Assembly: GCA_021774785.1 (NCBI GenBank)
Contig: JAJFIQ010000025.1
Coordinates: 62,001-126,000 of the forward strand
DNA: 64,000 nt
Source of the DNA: Emcibacter sp.
GTDB lineage: Bacteria > Pseudomonadota > Alphaproteobacteria > Sphingomonadales > Emcibacteraceae
Direction: 5' to 3'
In this document: piece after piece, positions 54,773-63,308 of the stretch
Position numbering within the stretch: the first letter of the stretch is position 1
Layout: every line of letters starts with the position of its first letter
Made by a program: the position numbers and the translations under genes
The notes under the pieces: generated by a model
The model's database searches: none
What the model was told of the DNA's origin: nothing
What the model saw: the letters and a program-made list of their open reading frames with translations, nothing else

Positions 54773-55402
54773 TCAGTTAAAGAAGGGCGAGTTCATGTCC
54801 CTACTGGCATCTTCAACGACAGATGCATCAAATACCCGCGTAGAGAAAGCAGCGTTTAGCTGGGCTGCTTCTGTGGGGAAATAATCAATTGTAAAATTCT
54901 TGGCATTTTCGATAGAATCAAAAGCATACAGGCCACCAACAGTGTTTGTATGAAGGCCGCTGAGCCAAGTTTTTGCCAGAAAGCCGGGCTGCTGCCTTAA
55001 AACTGGATTAAGGTCTATCCATGGGGCGGTGTTAAATGGGATATTCAATTGTACCTCTGTATATACAAATGCACCGGGGACCTGATTGATTTTTGCCCCA
55101 AAATGAACGGAGTTCATTTCTTTACTGGCGTCTTCAACTATTTCGGCATTAAAAATACGGGTAGTGTGGGCAGCATTTATTCCTCTTGCTTCAGCGGGGA
55201 AATAGCCGGTTACAAATTTTTGGGCATCTTCAATGTTGTCAAATGTGTATAGACCACCCACTGAATTATTTCCAATGCCGGACAGCCAGGTTTTATTCAG
55301 AAACCCTGGCTGCTGTTTGATGGCTTTATTGATTTCTTCCCATGGGGCATCATGGAAAGGGAGTGAAATTTGTACTTCTGTATAAATGAATGCTTTAGTC
55401 AT
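54773..55402 (-). CDS. Tandem-duplicated YdhR-like (dimeric alpha-beta barrel) protein
   Basis: Protein of 209 residues made of two copies of one domain, about 1-100 and 108-209. Each copy repeats YTEVQ, APW, QQPGFL.KTWLSG, VGGLY.FD and the ending EDAS..MNS. The QPGFLxKxW and GGLY pattern matches the YdhR mono-oxygenase-like family, which normally has one domain and forms a dimer; here the two subunits are fused. It is divergent from a TetR gene, with three operators between, so it is probably the regulator's main target. Substrate unknown. Confidence 0.85.
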   Translation of the reverse strand: MTKAFIYTEVQISLPFHDAPWEEINKAIKQQPGFLNKTWLSGIGNNSVGGLYTFDNIEDAQKFVTGYFPAEARGINAAHTTRIFNAEIVEDASKEMNSVHFGAKINQVPGAFVYTEVQLNIPFNTAPWIDLNPVLRQQPGFLAKTWLSGLHTNTVGGLYAFDSIENAKNFTIDYFPTEAAQLNAAFSTRVFDASVVEDASRDMNSPFFN

Positions 55403-55459
55403 GGTTTTATCCTTGGTTTATTGCCTATAGCGGCGTTGACTTTTATGTAATTTTTATAT

Positions 55460-55473
55460 ATAACGATCGTTAT
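55460..55473. promoter_or_regulatory. TetR operator copy 1
   Basis: Perfect palindrome ATAACGATCGTTAT in the 130-base gap between the YdhR-like and TetR genes. It is closest to the YdhR-like gene, inside its leader. Confidence 0.8.
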
Positions 55474-55486
55474 AAAATTAAATAAT

Positions 55487-55500
55487 ATAACGACCGTTAT
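55487..55500. promoter_or_regulatory. TetR operator copy 2
   Basis: ATAACGACCGTTAT, one mismatch from the other two copies. Read leftward it directly follows a TTGACA box (plus strand 55502-55507), where it would block the promoter of the YdhR-like gene. Confidence 0.78.
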
Positions 55501-55515
55501 TTGTCAACTAAAAAT

Positions 55516-55529
55516 ATAACGATCGTTAT
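55516..55529. promoter_or_regulatory. TetR operator copy 3
   Basis: Perfect palindrome ATAACGATCGTTAT ending only 3 bases before the TetR ATG. The three copies are 27 and 29 bases apart, close to whole helical turns. Confidence 0.8.
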
Positions 55530-55532
55530 TTA

Positions 55533-56138
55533 ATGGAATTTATGATGACAAAACAATCTGTTACAAAAAAAGAAGAAACTCGACAACGTATGATAGAAGC
55601 TGCGGGAAGAAGTTTCCGGCGGTTTGGATTTGCGGGAATCGGTGTTGATGGCATCGCAAAATCAGCGGGTGTTACGTCAGGGGCTTTTTACGCTCATTTA
55701 GGATCAAAAGATGCCGCATTCCATATGGCCGTTGCGGCGGGACTTGATGAAGTAATCACCAGCGTGCCGGAATTTCAGAAAGTATATGGTGCTGACTGGG
55801 TCATGGCCTTTGCCGACTATTATCTTGGACATGCCCACCGTGAAGACCTGGCAAGTGGTTGCGCCATGACCACATTGACGCCGGAAGTGGTAAGGGCCGA
55901 TGAAGACCAGCAGGCATCTTATGAAGAAAAAATGACCATAATTGTAAATTTGGTGGTGGCGGGACTGGCGGGTGGGTCAGAAGAAGACCGACGGGCAAGA
56001 GCGTGGGCGATGCTGTCTATTCTTATTGGTGGTTTAAATGTCGCCCGCGCCATGAACGGCGCGCCTGTAACAGATGAAATTGCACAGGCCGTTATGAAGG
56101 CCGCCGTTCAGGTAGCCGGACCGACGTTAAAACAATAA
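55533..56138 (+). CDS. TetR/AcrR-family transcriptional regulator
   Basis: Repressor of 201 residues. The DNA-binding domain has TRQRMIEAAGRSFRRFGFAG and SAGVTSGAFYAHLGSKDAAF, typical of TetR. The ligand domain (about 75-201) has CAMTTLTPEVVRAD, as seen in TetR_C_16/YcdC-like relatives near quinone- or electrophile-responsive genes. Other in-frame ATGs lie at 55542 and 55545, and no strong ribosome site precedes any of them. Three operators sit just upstream, so it likely represses itself and the divergent gene. Confidence 0.92.
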   Translation: MEFMMTKQSVTKKEETRQRMIEAAGRSFRRFGFAGIGVDGIAKSAGVTSGAFYAHLGSKDAAFHMAVAAGLDEVITSVPEFQKVYGADWVMAFADYYLGHAHREDLASGCAMTTLTPEVVRADEDQQASYEEKMTIIVNLVVAGLAGGSEEDRRARAWAMLSILIGGLNVARAMNGAPVTDEIAQAVMKAAVQVAGPTLKQ

Positions 56139-56149
56139 GTCGGCTAAAC

Positions 56150-57934
56150 TTAGTGGGACAGATGATGGTGGTATGAGGCACCGGCACCTTTGGGAATGCG
56201 GATATTTTCAACCATGTCCTGCACTTGCTTAGGCGGGGCGGCGGTCACGCGGCTAACCCCATAAGCCACAACGAAATTAAAGACCATACCCAAGGTTCCT
56301 ATACCTTCCGGTGATATGCCAAATAACCAATTGTCAGCGTTATTATCACCAGGATTTATGAATTTGAAATAGATAATATAGGCCGAAGTAAAGGCGATCC
56401 CTGTGATCATGCCGGTAATGGCTCCTTCCTTATTCATCCGTTTATAGAATATACCCATGATGATGATCGGGAAGAAGGACGATGCGGCAAGCCCGAAAGC
56501 AAAAGCCACCACCTGCGCCACAAATCCCGGTGGATTAATGCCGAAATATCCGGCAATAGCGATGGCGATGGCCGCCGCCATGCGGGCAAACATCAATTCC
56601 TGTTTGTCGGTGATACTGGGCAGGAGTATTTTCTTGAACAGGTCATGGGATATGGAGGTTGAAATCACCAGCAACAGCCCCGCTGCCGTGGACAGTGCCG
56701 CCGCTAGCCCACCAGCCGCCACCAGAGCGATAACCCAGTTGGGCAGGCCGCCAATTTCCGGATTGGCGAGCACAATAATGTCACGATCGATATAAAGTTC
56801 ATTTTCACCCGCCGTAGGTGTGTTGTGTAGGAGGCGTTCACCGTGGTCGCCGCGCGCTTCTGAAAAGCTAGGCTTGCCGTCAAAGGCCTTGCCCGCCACA
56901 TATTGAATCTTACCGTCTTTGTTTTTGTCAACCCAGCCGATCAGATTGCTGTTTTCCCAGTTTTTAAACCATTCCGGTGTCGTAACATATTCTGCATTGC
57001 TCACCGTATTGATAAGATTTACCCGCGCGAACGATGCGATGGCCGGGGCAGTGGTATAGAGGATTGCAATAAGTATAAGCGCGTAACCGGCTGAAATTCT
57101 TGCATCTTTAACTTTTGGTACGGTAAAGAAACGAATTATAACATGGGGCAGACCCGCCGTACCCACCATGAGGGCGGCTGTGATAAAGAAGATATCAATG
57201 GTCGATTTTGTACCGTCCGTATAGGTGTTGAAGCCTAGCTGTCCAGACAGGCCATCCAGCTTATCCAGCAGGTAAATGCCGGCCCCGTCATTCAATGTAC
57301 TGCCAAACCCAAGCTGTGGTATCGGGTTTCCGGTCATCATGATGGAGATAAAGATCGCCGGAACCATAAACGCAAATATCAATACGCAATATTGCGCCAC
57401 CTGGGTATAAGTAATCCCTTTCATGCCACCAAGAACCGCGTAGAAAAACACAACCGTCATGCCAATCAGAACGCCGGTTTCAATTTCCACTTCCAGAAAG
57501 CGGGAAAAGACGATACCCACACCGCGCATTTGCCCCGCCACATAGGTAAAGGAGACAAATATAGCGCAGACCACAGCCACCAACCGAGCCGTATCGGAAT
57601 AATAACGGTCGCCGACAAAGTCAGGTACGGTGAATTTGCCAAATTTACGCAGATATGGCGCCAAACACAGGGCAAGTAGGACATACCCCCCTGTCCAGCC
57701 CATCAAATACATACCGCCGTCGCGCCCCATGAAAGAAATCAGCCCCGCCATTGAAATGAACGAAGCCGCCGACATCCAGTCTGCCGCCGTTGCCATACCG
57801 TTGGCCAGCGGGTGAACATTGCCGCCCGCCACATAGAATTCATCTGTGGAGCCCGCCCGTGACCAGACAGCAATGCCAATATAAAGTGCAAAAGTCAGCC
57901 CGACGATAATATAGGTTAAGGTCTGTACATCCAT
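56150..57934 (-). CDS. Sodium:solute symporter, VC_2705-type large subunit
   Basis: Transporter of 594 residues with about 13 membrane segments. It has EFYVAGGNVHPLANGMATAADWMSAASFI-like core sequence (TEFYVAGG in family members, DEFYVAGG here). It pairs with a DUF4212 subunit 2 bases upstream. The pair is related to ActP and is often linked to acetate or other short-chain acid uptake. A polar extracytoplasmic insert at about 325-395 holds an EF-hand-like loop (DKNKDGKIQYV). Confidence 0.92.
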   Translation of the reverse strand: MDVQTLTYIIVGLTFALYIGIAVWSRAGSTDEFYVAGGNVHPLANGMATAADWMSAASFISMAGLISFMGRDGGMYLMGWTGGYVLLALCLAPYLRKFGKFTVPDFVGDRYYSDTARLVAVVCAIFVSFTYVAGQMRGVGIVFSRFLEVEIETGVLIGMTVVFFYAVLGGMKGITYTQVAQYCVLIFAFMVPAIFISIMMTGNPIPQLGFGSTLNDGAGIYLLDKLDGLSGQLGFNTYTDGTKSTIDIFFITAALMVGTAGLPHVIIRFFTVPKVKDARISAGYALILIAILYTTAPAIASFARVNLINTVSNAEYVTTPEWFKNWENSNLIGWVDKNKDGKIQYVAGKAFDGKPSFSEARGDHGERLLHNTPTAGENELYIDRDIIVLANPEIGGLPNWVIALVAAGGLAAALSTAAGLLLVISTSISHDLFKKILLPSITDKQELMFARMAAAIAIAIAGYFGINPPGFVAQVVAFAFGLAASSFFPIIIMGIFYKRMNKEGAITGMITGIAFTSAYIIYFKFINPGDNNADNWLFGISPEGIGTLGMVFNFVVAYGVSRVTAAPPKQVQDMVENIRIPKGAGASYHHHLSH

Positions 57935-57936
57935 GA

Positions 57937-58305
57937 TCAGTCCCCCTTCTTATCATTTGGCATTTCATCATGCTCGGAAATGCTGTCGATGAAGCTTTCA
58001 TCATGGCGGTAATAATCCTCATCCTCCACATAATCATCTTCGTCCTCATCGACGCCGTATTTGTGGTCCAGTTTGTTCATTCTATGGACATAGATGAATA
58101 TAAGGGCAACAAACACATAGATTGACCCTTGCTGTGCCATCCAGAAGCCAAGTTTGAAACCAAAAAAGCGGAATTGGTCTAATTCATCGGCAAATAATAT
58201 TCCCATGCCGAATGAGGCGATGAACCACACTACAAGCAGTGAAAGCATCAGGCGAATATTTTCTTGCCAATAGGCTATTGCGTTATCTTTTCCCAGAGTA
58301 CCCAT
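57937..58305 (-). CDS. DUF4212 small subunit of the sodium:solute symporter
   Basis: Protein of 122 residues with two membrane helices (about 17-37 and 58-76). The YWQENIRLMLSLLVVWF start and GFWMAQQGSIYVFVALIFIYV segment match the family. The C-terminal 40 residues are unusually acidic (DEDEDDYVEDEDYY). It precedes the large subunit by 2 bases. Confidence 0.92.
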   Translation of the reverse strand: MGTLGKDNAIAYWQENIRLMLSLLVVWFIASFGMGILFADELDQFRFFGFKLGFWMAQQGSIYVFVALIFIYVHRMNKLDHKYGVDEDEDDYVEDEDYYRHDESFIDSISEHDEMPNDKKGD

Positions 58306-58386
58306 GAAACGTTCCTTTATTTATTTAATAAAAGACTAGCAAATATTTTTTGGCATAACATCGAAAATCTAATGAATTCGAAATCA

Positions 58387-58662
58387 CTACAAAAGAAAGA
58401 TCAGCATGATAATGCCAAGAACTGCAAAGAGGTAACTGTTAAAAGTCTTGTTCCAGCCTGTGGAAGCACTGGCCAAATTCAGGTAATAGCGCAGTATTAT
58501 CATAGACTTAAACCATGTGATAAAGCCGAGGGTGATGATCAACACACTGCTTAGGGCAACGTCTGAGGTAACGCGGCCTGATATCATTGTGCCGATGGTT
58601 AATATCATCAGAGCCAGCCAGCAGAATATCAGGGTACGAATGCTTGGGTTTTTGAATTTCAT
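58387..58662 (-). CDS. NorF-like / cytochrome oxidase subunit IV-like membrane protein
   Basis: Protein of 91 residues from ATG 58662 (the frame is open to 58710 but that overlaps the norE-like gene). It has three predicted helices. The TFNSYLFAVLGIIMLIFLL end and IRTLIFCWLALMILTIGTMISG start fit the prokaryotic subunit IV/NorF group. It lies 8 bases after the NorE-like gene. Confidence 0.72.
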   Translation of the reverse strand: MKFKNPSIRTLIFCWLALMILTIGTMISGRVTSDVALSSVLIITLGFITWFKSMIILRYYLNLASASTGWNKTFNSYLFAVLGIIMLIFLL

Positions 58663-58670
58663 ATGCCCCC

Positions 58671-59258
58671 CTAGCGCAATAGATAAACAAGAGGGAATAA
58701 AATAATCCAAATCAGGTCAACCATATGCCAGAAGGTTGCGCCAATCTCCAGATTTTCATTGCTGTTTTTCCAGGCAACAATGACCAGTATGACAATCCCA
58801 AAGATAACATGGAAAGCATGAAACCCGGTCAGCAGGAAATAAAGCGTATAGAATATATTGGTCTCTAACCCTATGCCCTGAGAAAATTTTTCGGCATATT
58901 CCAGATATTTAACCCACAGGAAAATGCAGCCCAAAATGATCGCTCCGCCAATCCAAAGGCGCATTTGTGTCTGTTTCCCGTTATGTTGAGCCGTGACCGC
59001 TAATGCCGCGCATAGACCACTTGTGACCAGAACCATGGTATTGATGCCGCCTAAGAATCGGTTCAGGCTGCCTTGTGACTGAACAAAAACATCCGGCTGC
59101 AGGACATGGGCAATGGCGAAGCCGATAAAGGATACGCCAAAGACCACAAGCTCGCTCCAGATCAAAACCCACATCATGGGATTGCCGGGCAGGCGCGACA
59201 AGGCCCCCCAATCGTCTTGGGAAGAAACCGTGGTGGTTGCTGGATCTATATTATGCAT
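58671..59258 (-). CDS. NorE-like / heme-copper oxidase subunit III family protein
   Basis: Membrane protein of 195 residues from ATG 59258, preceded by AAGG; a longer frame from TTG 59312 is less likely. Five helices and the motifs GFHAFHVIFGIVILV and WHMVDLIWIILFPLVYLL mark the subunit III superfamily. Length and the NorF-like partner point to NorE, an accessory of nitric-oxide reductase. NorC and NorB are not in the window. Confidence 0.83.
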   Translation of the reverse strand: MHNIDPATTTVSSQDDWGALSRLPGNPMMWVLIWSELVVFGVSFIGFAIAHVLQPDVFVQSQGSLNRFLGGINTMVLVTSGLCAALAVTAQHNGKQTQMRLWIGGAIILGCIFLWVKYLEYAEKFSQGIGLETNIFYTLYFLLTGFHAFHVIFGIVILVIVAWKNSNENLEIGATFWHMVDLIWIILFPLVYLLR

Positions 59259-59337
59259 CTGTTCGTACCTTAAGTTCCCTGTCTTATCCAATAAGAGGGA
59301 ACCATTTGACAAGACTTATTTTATAGGGGTAAAGAGA

Positions 59338-59814
59338 ATGATGGATAAAGAACAAAAATATATCGACGTGACCGGGCAGATTAAAGCTGTGACAGAGGGT
59401 GAGGAAAACCTCATTGCTCGTATGGCAACCATGTCTTGTCTGTTATCAGAGGCTTTTGAAGATTTTTTCTGGACCGGATTTTATATGGTGGATGGTGAAG
59501 AACTCGTGGTAGGGCCTTATCAGGGGTCATTGGGATGCCTGCGTATTGCCTTTGGTCGCGGTGTCTGCGGTACAGCGGCGGCAACGGGCCAGACACAATT
59601 GGTGGATAATGTCCATGACTTCCCCGGCCACATTGCTTGTGACAGCCGCAGTCTTTCCGAGATCGTTGTGCCAGTTTTTGATCAGGATAAAGACCTGATA
59701 GCCGTGTTGGATGTGGACAGTGAAAGCGAAGCAACTTTCGATGAAATTGACAAACAATATCTGGAACAGATTGTCGGGCAGGTTTTTGCCCGTTGCACTA
59801 TCAGTCCGAATTAG
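59338..59814 (+). CDS. msrC: Free methionine-(R)-sulfoxide reductase (GAF domain)
   Basis: GAF-domain enzyme of 158 residues that reduces free Met-R-SO. All three expected cysteines are present: GSLGCLRIAFGRGVCGTAA and HIACDSRSLSEIVVPV. The frame is open well upstream, but ATG 59338 (next ATG 59341) has a ribosome-like site and begins as other family members (YIDVTGQI). It is 79 bases divergent from the norE-like gene and 47 bases before ettA. Confidence 0.93.
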   Translation: MMDKEQKYIDVTGQIKAVTEGEENLIARMATMSCLLSEAFEDFFWTGFYMVDGEELVVGPYQGSLGCLRIAFGRGVCGTAAATGQTQLVDNVHDFPGHIACDSRSLSEIVVPVFDQDKDLIAVLDVDSESEATFDEIDKQYLEQIVGQVFARCTISPN

Positions 59815-59861
59815 GTAATAAAGGGCAAATTTATCAATCTTTTTAAAAGTGAAGAACAATA

Positions 59862-61541
59862 ATGGCGTCTTATCAATATAGTTTTGTAATGAAGGGTCTC
59901 AGCAAGACCTATTCCGGTGCTAAACCGACCCTTAAGGATGTAACCCTGTCTTTCATGCCCGACGCCAAGATTGCCGTGATCGGTGTCAATGGTGCGGGTA
60001 AATCCACACTTATGCGGATCATCGCAGGACAGGATAAGGATTTTCAGGGTGAGGCATGGGCCGCAGAGGGCGTTAAAGTGGGTTATCTGGAGCAGGAACC
60101 GCACCTTGATGAAACCAAGAATGTCTTTGATAATGTCATGGAAGGACTGGGTGAACTGAAGGCGGTTGTTGATGAATTTAATGAGATCAGCCTAAAATTT
60201 GCCGAACCAATGTCTGACGATGAAATGAATGACCTGATTACTAAGCAGGGCGAGTTACAGGAAAAAATTGATGCCGCCGATGCCTGGGATCTGGACAGCC
60301 GTGTTGAACTTGCTATGGAGGCGTTGCGTTGTCCGCCGAAGGATGCGGATGTGACCGTACTGTCCGGCGGTGAGCGTCGTCGGGTGGCGCTGTGTCGTCT
60401 GCTATTGTCCAAACCTGAAATTTTACTGCTTGATGAACCGACCAACCATCTGGATGCGGAATCTGTGGCATGGCTGGAAAATCATCTGAAAGAATATGTC
60501 GGTACCGTTATTTTGGTGACCCATGACCGTTACTTCCTTGATAATGTCGTGAACTGGGTGCTTGAAATTGACCGCGCCCGGGCGATCCCTTACCAGGGTC
60601 ATTATTCTGACTGGCTGGAGCAGAAAGAAAAGCGTATCGCTCAGGAAGAGAAGATCGAAGCCTCGCGCAAAAAAACCATGAAACGTGAGCTGGCATGGAT
60701 CAGGCAATCGCCAAAAGCGCGACAGGCAAAAAGTAAAGCCCGTATCAATGCCTATGATGACTTGTTGGCGGCTGCTCAGGAAGGGCGCAATGCAGATGCG
60801 CAAATTCAGATTCCAGTGGGGCCACGTCTTGGTAATGTGGTCATTGATGCTGAACATCTGACGAAGGGCTTTGGTGACAAGCTATTGATCGAGGATTTAA
60901 ACTTCAAGCTGCCGCCCGGTGGTATTGTCGGTATTATCGGCGCCAACGGAGCTGGTAAAACCACATTGTTTAAAATGATAACAGAGCAGGAAAAGCCGGA
61001 TTCAGGTTCTTTGAAAGTGGGTGAGACTGTTCTTCTTGGCTATGTGGACCAAAGCCGGGATGATCTGGATGACAATAATACCGTCTGGCAGGAAATTTCA
61101 GATGGTCTTGATGTTTTTGATTTCAATGGACGTGATGTGCATTCTCGGGCTTATGTGGGGAACTTTAATTTCAAAGGCACAGATCAGCAAAAAAAGCTGG
61201 GCCAGCTATCGGGCGGGGAACGGAACCGGGTTCATTTGGCTAAAATGCTACGCACGCCGGCTAATGTGTTACTGCTCGATGAGCCGACCAATGACCTTGA
61301 TGTGGAAACACTTAGTGCTTTGGAAGCGGCCTTGGAAGATTTCGCCGGTTGCGCCGTTATCATATCCCATGATCGCTGGTTCCTGAACCGGATCGCAACC
61401 CATATTCTGGCCTTTGAAGGCAATTCGGAAGTGGTCTGGTTTGAAGGCAATTATGAGGATTATGACAAGGACCGTCACAGAAGACTTGGTGCTGCTGCTG
61501 ATCGCCCCCATAAGTTGCAGTATAAGAAGTTGACCCGTTAA
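59862..61541 (+). CDS. ettA: Energy-dependent translational throttle protein EttA (ABC-F)
   Basis: Cytosolic ABC-F factor of 559 residues that binds the ribosomal E site and gates early elongation by ATP/ADP ratio. It contains two ATPase domains with Walker A GVNGAGKST and GANGAGKTT, and signatures LSGGERRRVALCRLL and LSGGERNRVHLAKML. The arm and linker region EKRIAQEEKIEASRKKTMKR lies between. No membrane segment. A terminator follows. Confidence 0.96.
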   Translation: MASYQYSFVMKGLSKTYSGAKPTLKDVTLSFMPDAKIAVIGVNGAGKSTLMRIIAGQDKDFQGEAWAAEGVKVGYLEQEPHLDETKNVFDNVMEGLGELKAVVDEFNEISLKFAEPMSDDEMNDLITKQGELQEKIDAADAWDLDSRVELAMEALRCPPKDADVTVLSGGERRRVALCRLLLSKPEILLLDEPTNHLDAESVAWLENHLKEYVGTVILVTHDRYFLDNVVNWVLEIDRARAIPYQGHYSDWLEQKEKRIAQEEKIEASRKKTMKRELAWIRQSPKARQAKSKARINAYDDLLAAAQEGRNADAQIQIPVGPRLGNVVIDAEHLTKGFGDKLLIEDLNFKLPPGGIVGIIGANGAGKTTLFKMITEQEKPDSGSLKVGETVLLGYVDQSRDDLDDNNTVWQEISDGLDVFDFNGRDVHSRAYVGNFNFKGTDQQKKLGQLSGGERNRVHLAKMLRTPANVLLLDEPTNDLDVETLSALEAALEDFAGCAVIISHDRWFLNRIATHILAFEGNSEVVWFEGNYEDYDKDRHRRLGAAADRPHKLQYKKLTR

Positions 61542-61612
61542 TTACACACATAACTTGTAATTATTTAAATTTTCTGATATTGCTTAATATCTAAAGTAGT
61601 TTAGGGCATTTA

Positions 61613-61647
61613 GGACCGCGATAAGCGGCTCCTTTTTTCTTTTTTTT
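61613..61647 (+). terminator. Rho-independent terminator of ettA
   Basis: A stem of GGACCGC / GCGGCTCC (one bulged base) with the 5-base loop GATAA (61620-61624) is followed by a long T-rich tract. It lies about 70 bases past the ettA stop. Confidence 0.82.
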
Positions 61648-61743
61648 GTATCCTTTGTTTGTTGTGTAGTGCAGTTGCTTATGGCTTATCGCAGTCCGTA
61701 AGATATGCGGACATTTACACTTACCCCAGGAGGAGGGATAATA

Positions 61744-62223
61744 ATGCTTATCAGGAAATTATTAAAATTAACGGTCATCTCAACCATGGTGACATTTTTT
61801 GGGTTAACTCAAGTGGCTATTTCAGAGGAAATGCCGAAAGCCGGTAAAAGGGAGAATGTCGATTATTATGAAATTGTTCTGGTTAAATATAAAGCTGGCA
61901 TGGCCGGTAAAGCCGGAAAAATGATCAAGGAACATTTTGCACCAGCGAGCGAAACTGCTGGAACGCCTAAACCTTTTGTCATGCATATGCATACTGGGGA
62001 CTGGGATAGCGTATTCTTCTGGAAACAGGGTGGCAGCATGGGTGCCTTCGATTGGTATATGGATGCAGACAGTGAAAAATGGTTTGCGGAATTTTCCAAA
62101 CAAAGTGGTGGCAAAGATAAAGCCGACAAAATATGGGCTGACTATCAGGCACTGATCGCAAGAAGTAGCAGGCAGATAGGTCATCACCATAATCCGCCAA
62201 AGGAAGAAGAAGCTAAAAAATAA
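61744..62223 (+). CDS. Secreted protein of unknown function
   Basis: Protein of 159 residues from ATG 61744, with a very strong ribosome site (AGGAGGG) 6 bases upstream. Signal peptide about 1-27 (ending QVAIS or near). The mature part has YYEIVLVKYKAGMAGKAGKM and WDSVFFWKQGG, of a dimeric alpha-beta barrel pattern, and ends in a histidine- and glutamate-rich tail. Function unknown. It has its own terminator. Confidence 0.8.
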   Translation: MLIRKLLKLTVISTMVTFFGLTQVAISEEMPKAGKRENVDYYEIVLVKYKAGMAGKAGKMIKEHFAPASETAGTPKPFVMHMHTGDWDSVFFWKQGGSMGAFDWYMDADSEKWFAEFSKQSGGKDKADKIWADYQALIARSSRQIGHHHNPPKEEEAKK

Positions 62224-62240
62224 TTATATTCCTATTGGGG

Positions 62241-62278
62241 CAAAGGTCAGAAGAAATACCTCTGGCCTTTGTTTTTTT
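62241..62278 (+). terminator. Rho-independent terminator after the secreted-protein gene
   Basis: Stem arms at 62241-62251 (CAAAGGTCAGA) and 62261-62271 (TCTGGCCTTTG) pair apart from one G-T wobble. A run of T follows directly. Confidence 0.9.
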
Positions 62279-62301
62279 GAGTATAATCATATCTTATAGT
62301 T

Positions 62302-63147
62302 TTATTCGTCGTCGAAATCTTCATCAAACAGGTCGTCATCGGCCGTAGTATCCAAAACACCATTATTGATGTCATATATCCGATACTGTCGATAAGCACT
62401 ACGGATTGTGGCATAAAAATCTGTTGATGATTTTCCTAAGTCATCCAGTGTCTCCAGATTTTCTTCCCGATAAATCAGACCACGCAAGGCAAGTCGGCCA
62501 TAACGAACCTCTGTCCAGCCTTTATGGTCGAGCCAAAGGCTGACCGGATCATAGAAGAAATCAACAATGAAACCGGTAAGGTCGCGCGCATTTGAGGGTC
62601 CAAGGAACGGCAACATAATATAAGGTCCTTCGCTGAATCCCCAGACTGCAAATGTTTCGCCAAAATCTTCGGAATGATGCTCAACGCCCCAATAGGTGGC
62701 CGTGTCCAAAATCCCAAGCAATCCAAAAGTACTGTTGATCAGGAAACGGGATAGTGTGGTTCCGGCGCGGGATGCTTCACCCTGCAAGACATCATTGACA
62801 AAAGTAACCGGTTCACGCCAGTTGTTGACAAAATTTGAAATGCCTTTTCGAAGGTCCGGTGGCCCGAACTGCCTGTAAAAACGGGCGGCAGGCTCCAGTA
62901 AAATTTCATCAAACCCCTGATTAAAGGAAAAAATTGCTCGGTTCATGGGCTCCAAAGGGTCATTGGATTCCAGATATGCAGAGAGGGCCTGCGGATCAGA
63001 ATCCGGGGGACGCTTCGCGCAGCCTGCGGTAAATAGCAGAGCGGTGCCAAGAAGAATTACAGTAAAATTCCGAAAAGAAAATTTTTCTCCCCAGAAAAAA
63101 ATACCGCGTAATTCACGGGTAAAAAACATTAAAAAATCTTTCTGCAT
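62302..63147 (-). CDS. mlaA: MlaA (VacJ) family outer-membrane lipoprotein
   Basis: Lipoprotein of 281 residues that removes misplaced phospholipids from the outer leaflet, working with the Mla pathway. The lipobox is LLFTAGC (cysteine about 43). Family motifs are NDPLEPMNRAIFSFNQGFDEILLEP-like region at about 60-84, GISNFVNNWREPVTFVNDVLQG and EDFGETFAVWGFSEGPYIMLPFLGPSNARD. The C-terminal tail is acidic (DDDLFDEDFDDE). The signal region is long, so ATG 63129 is an alternative start. No other mla genes are nearby. Confidence 0.93.
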   Translation of the reverse strand: MQKDFLMFFTRELRGIFFWGEKFSFRNFTVILLGTALLFTAGCAKRPPDSDPQALSAYLESNDPLEPMNRAIFSFNQGFDEILLEPAARFYRQFGPPDLRKGISNFVNNWREPVTFVNDVLQGEASRAGTTLSRFLINSTFGLLGILDTATYWGVEHHSEDFGETFAVWGFSEGPYIMLPFLGPSNARDLTGFIVDFFYDPVSLWLDHKGWTEVRYGRLALRGLIYREENLETLDDLGKSSTDFYATIRSAYRQYRIYDINNGVLDTTADDDLFDEDFDDE

Positions 63148-63244
63148 ATACTTATAATTAAAGTTGTAATGGACATGTTAACCATTTGCAACACACCTTA
63201 GCGGGTAAATAATCACGATTTCGTTAATTTCAATTCTTTACTTT

Positions 63245-63280
63245 ATATAAATATATCTTTATATATATCTTTGTAAAGAT
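63245..63280. promoter_or_regulatory. Two inverted repeats upstream of the ArsR-methyltransferase gene
   Basis: A palindrome with arms ATATAAA / TTTATAT (63245-63264, 6-base gap) is followed by ATCTTTGTAAAGAT (63267-63280). Both precede the gene by 29-64 bases in an AT-rich region. They are candidate sites for self-control by the ArsR-domain regulator. Confidence 0.5.
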
Positions 63281-63308
63281 AGCAGGGTGAAGTCAGGTAG
63301 ATATAGTT

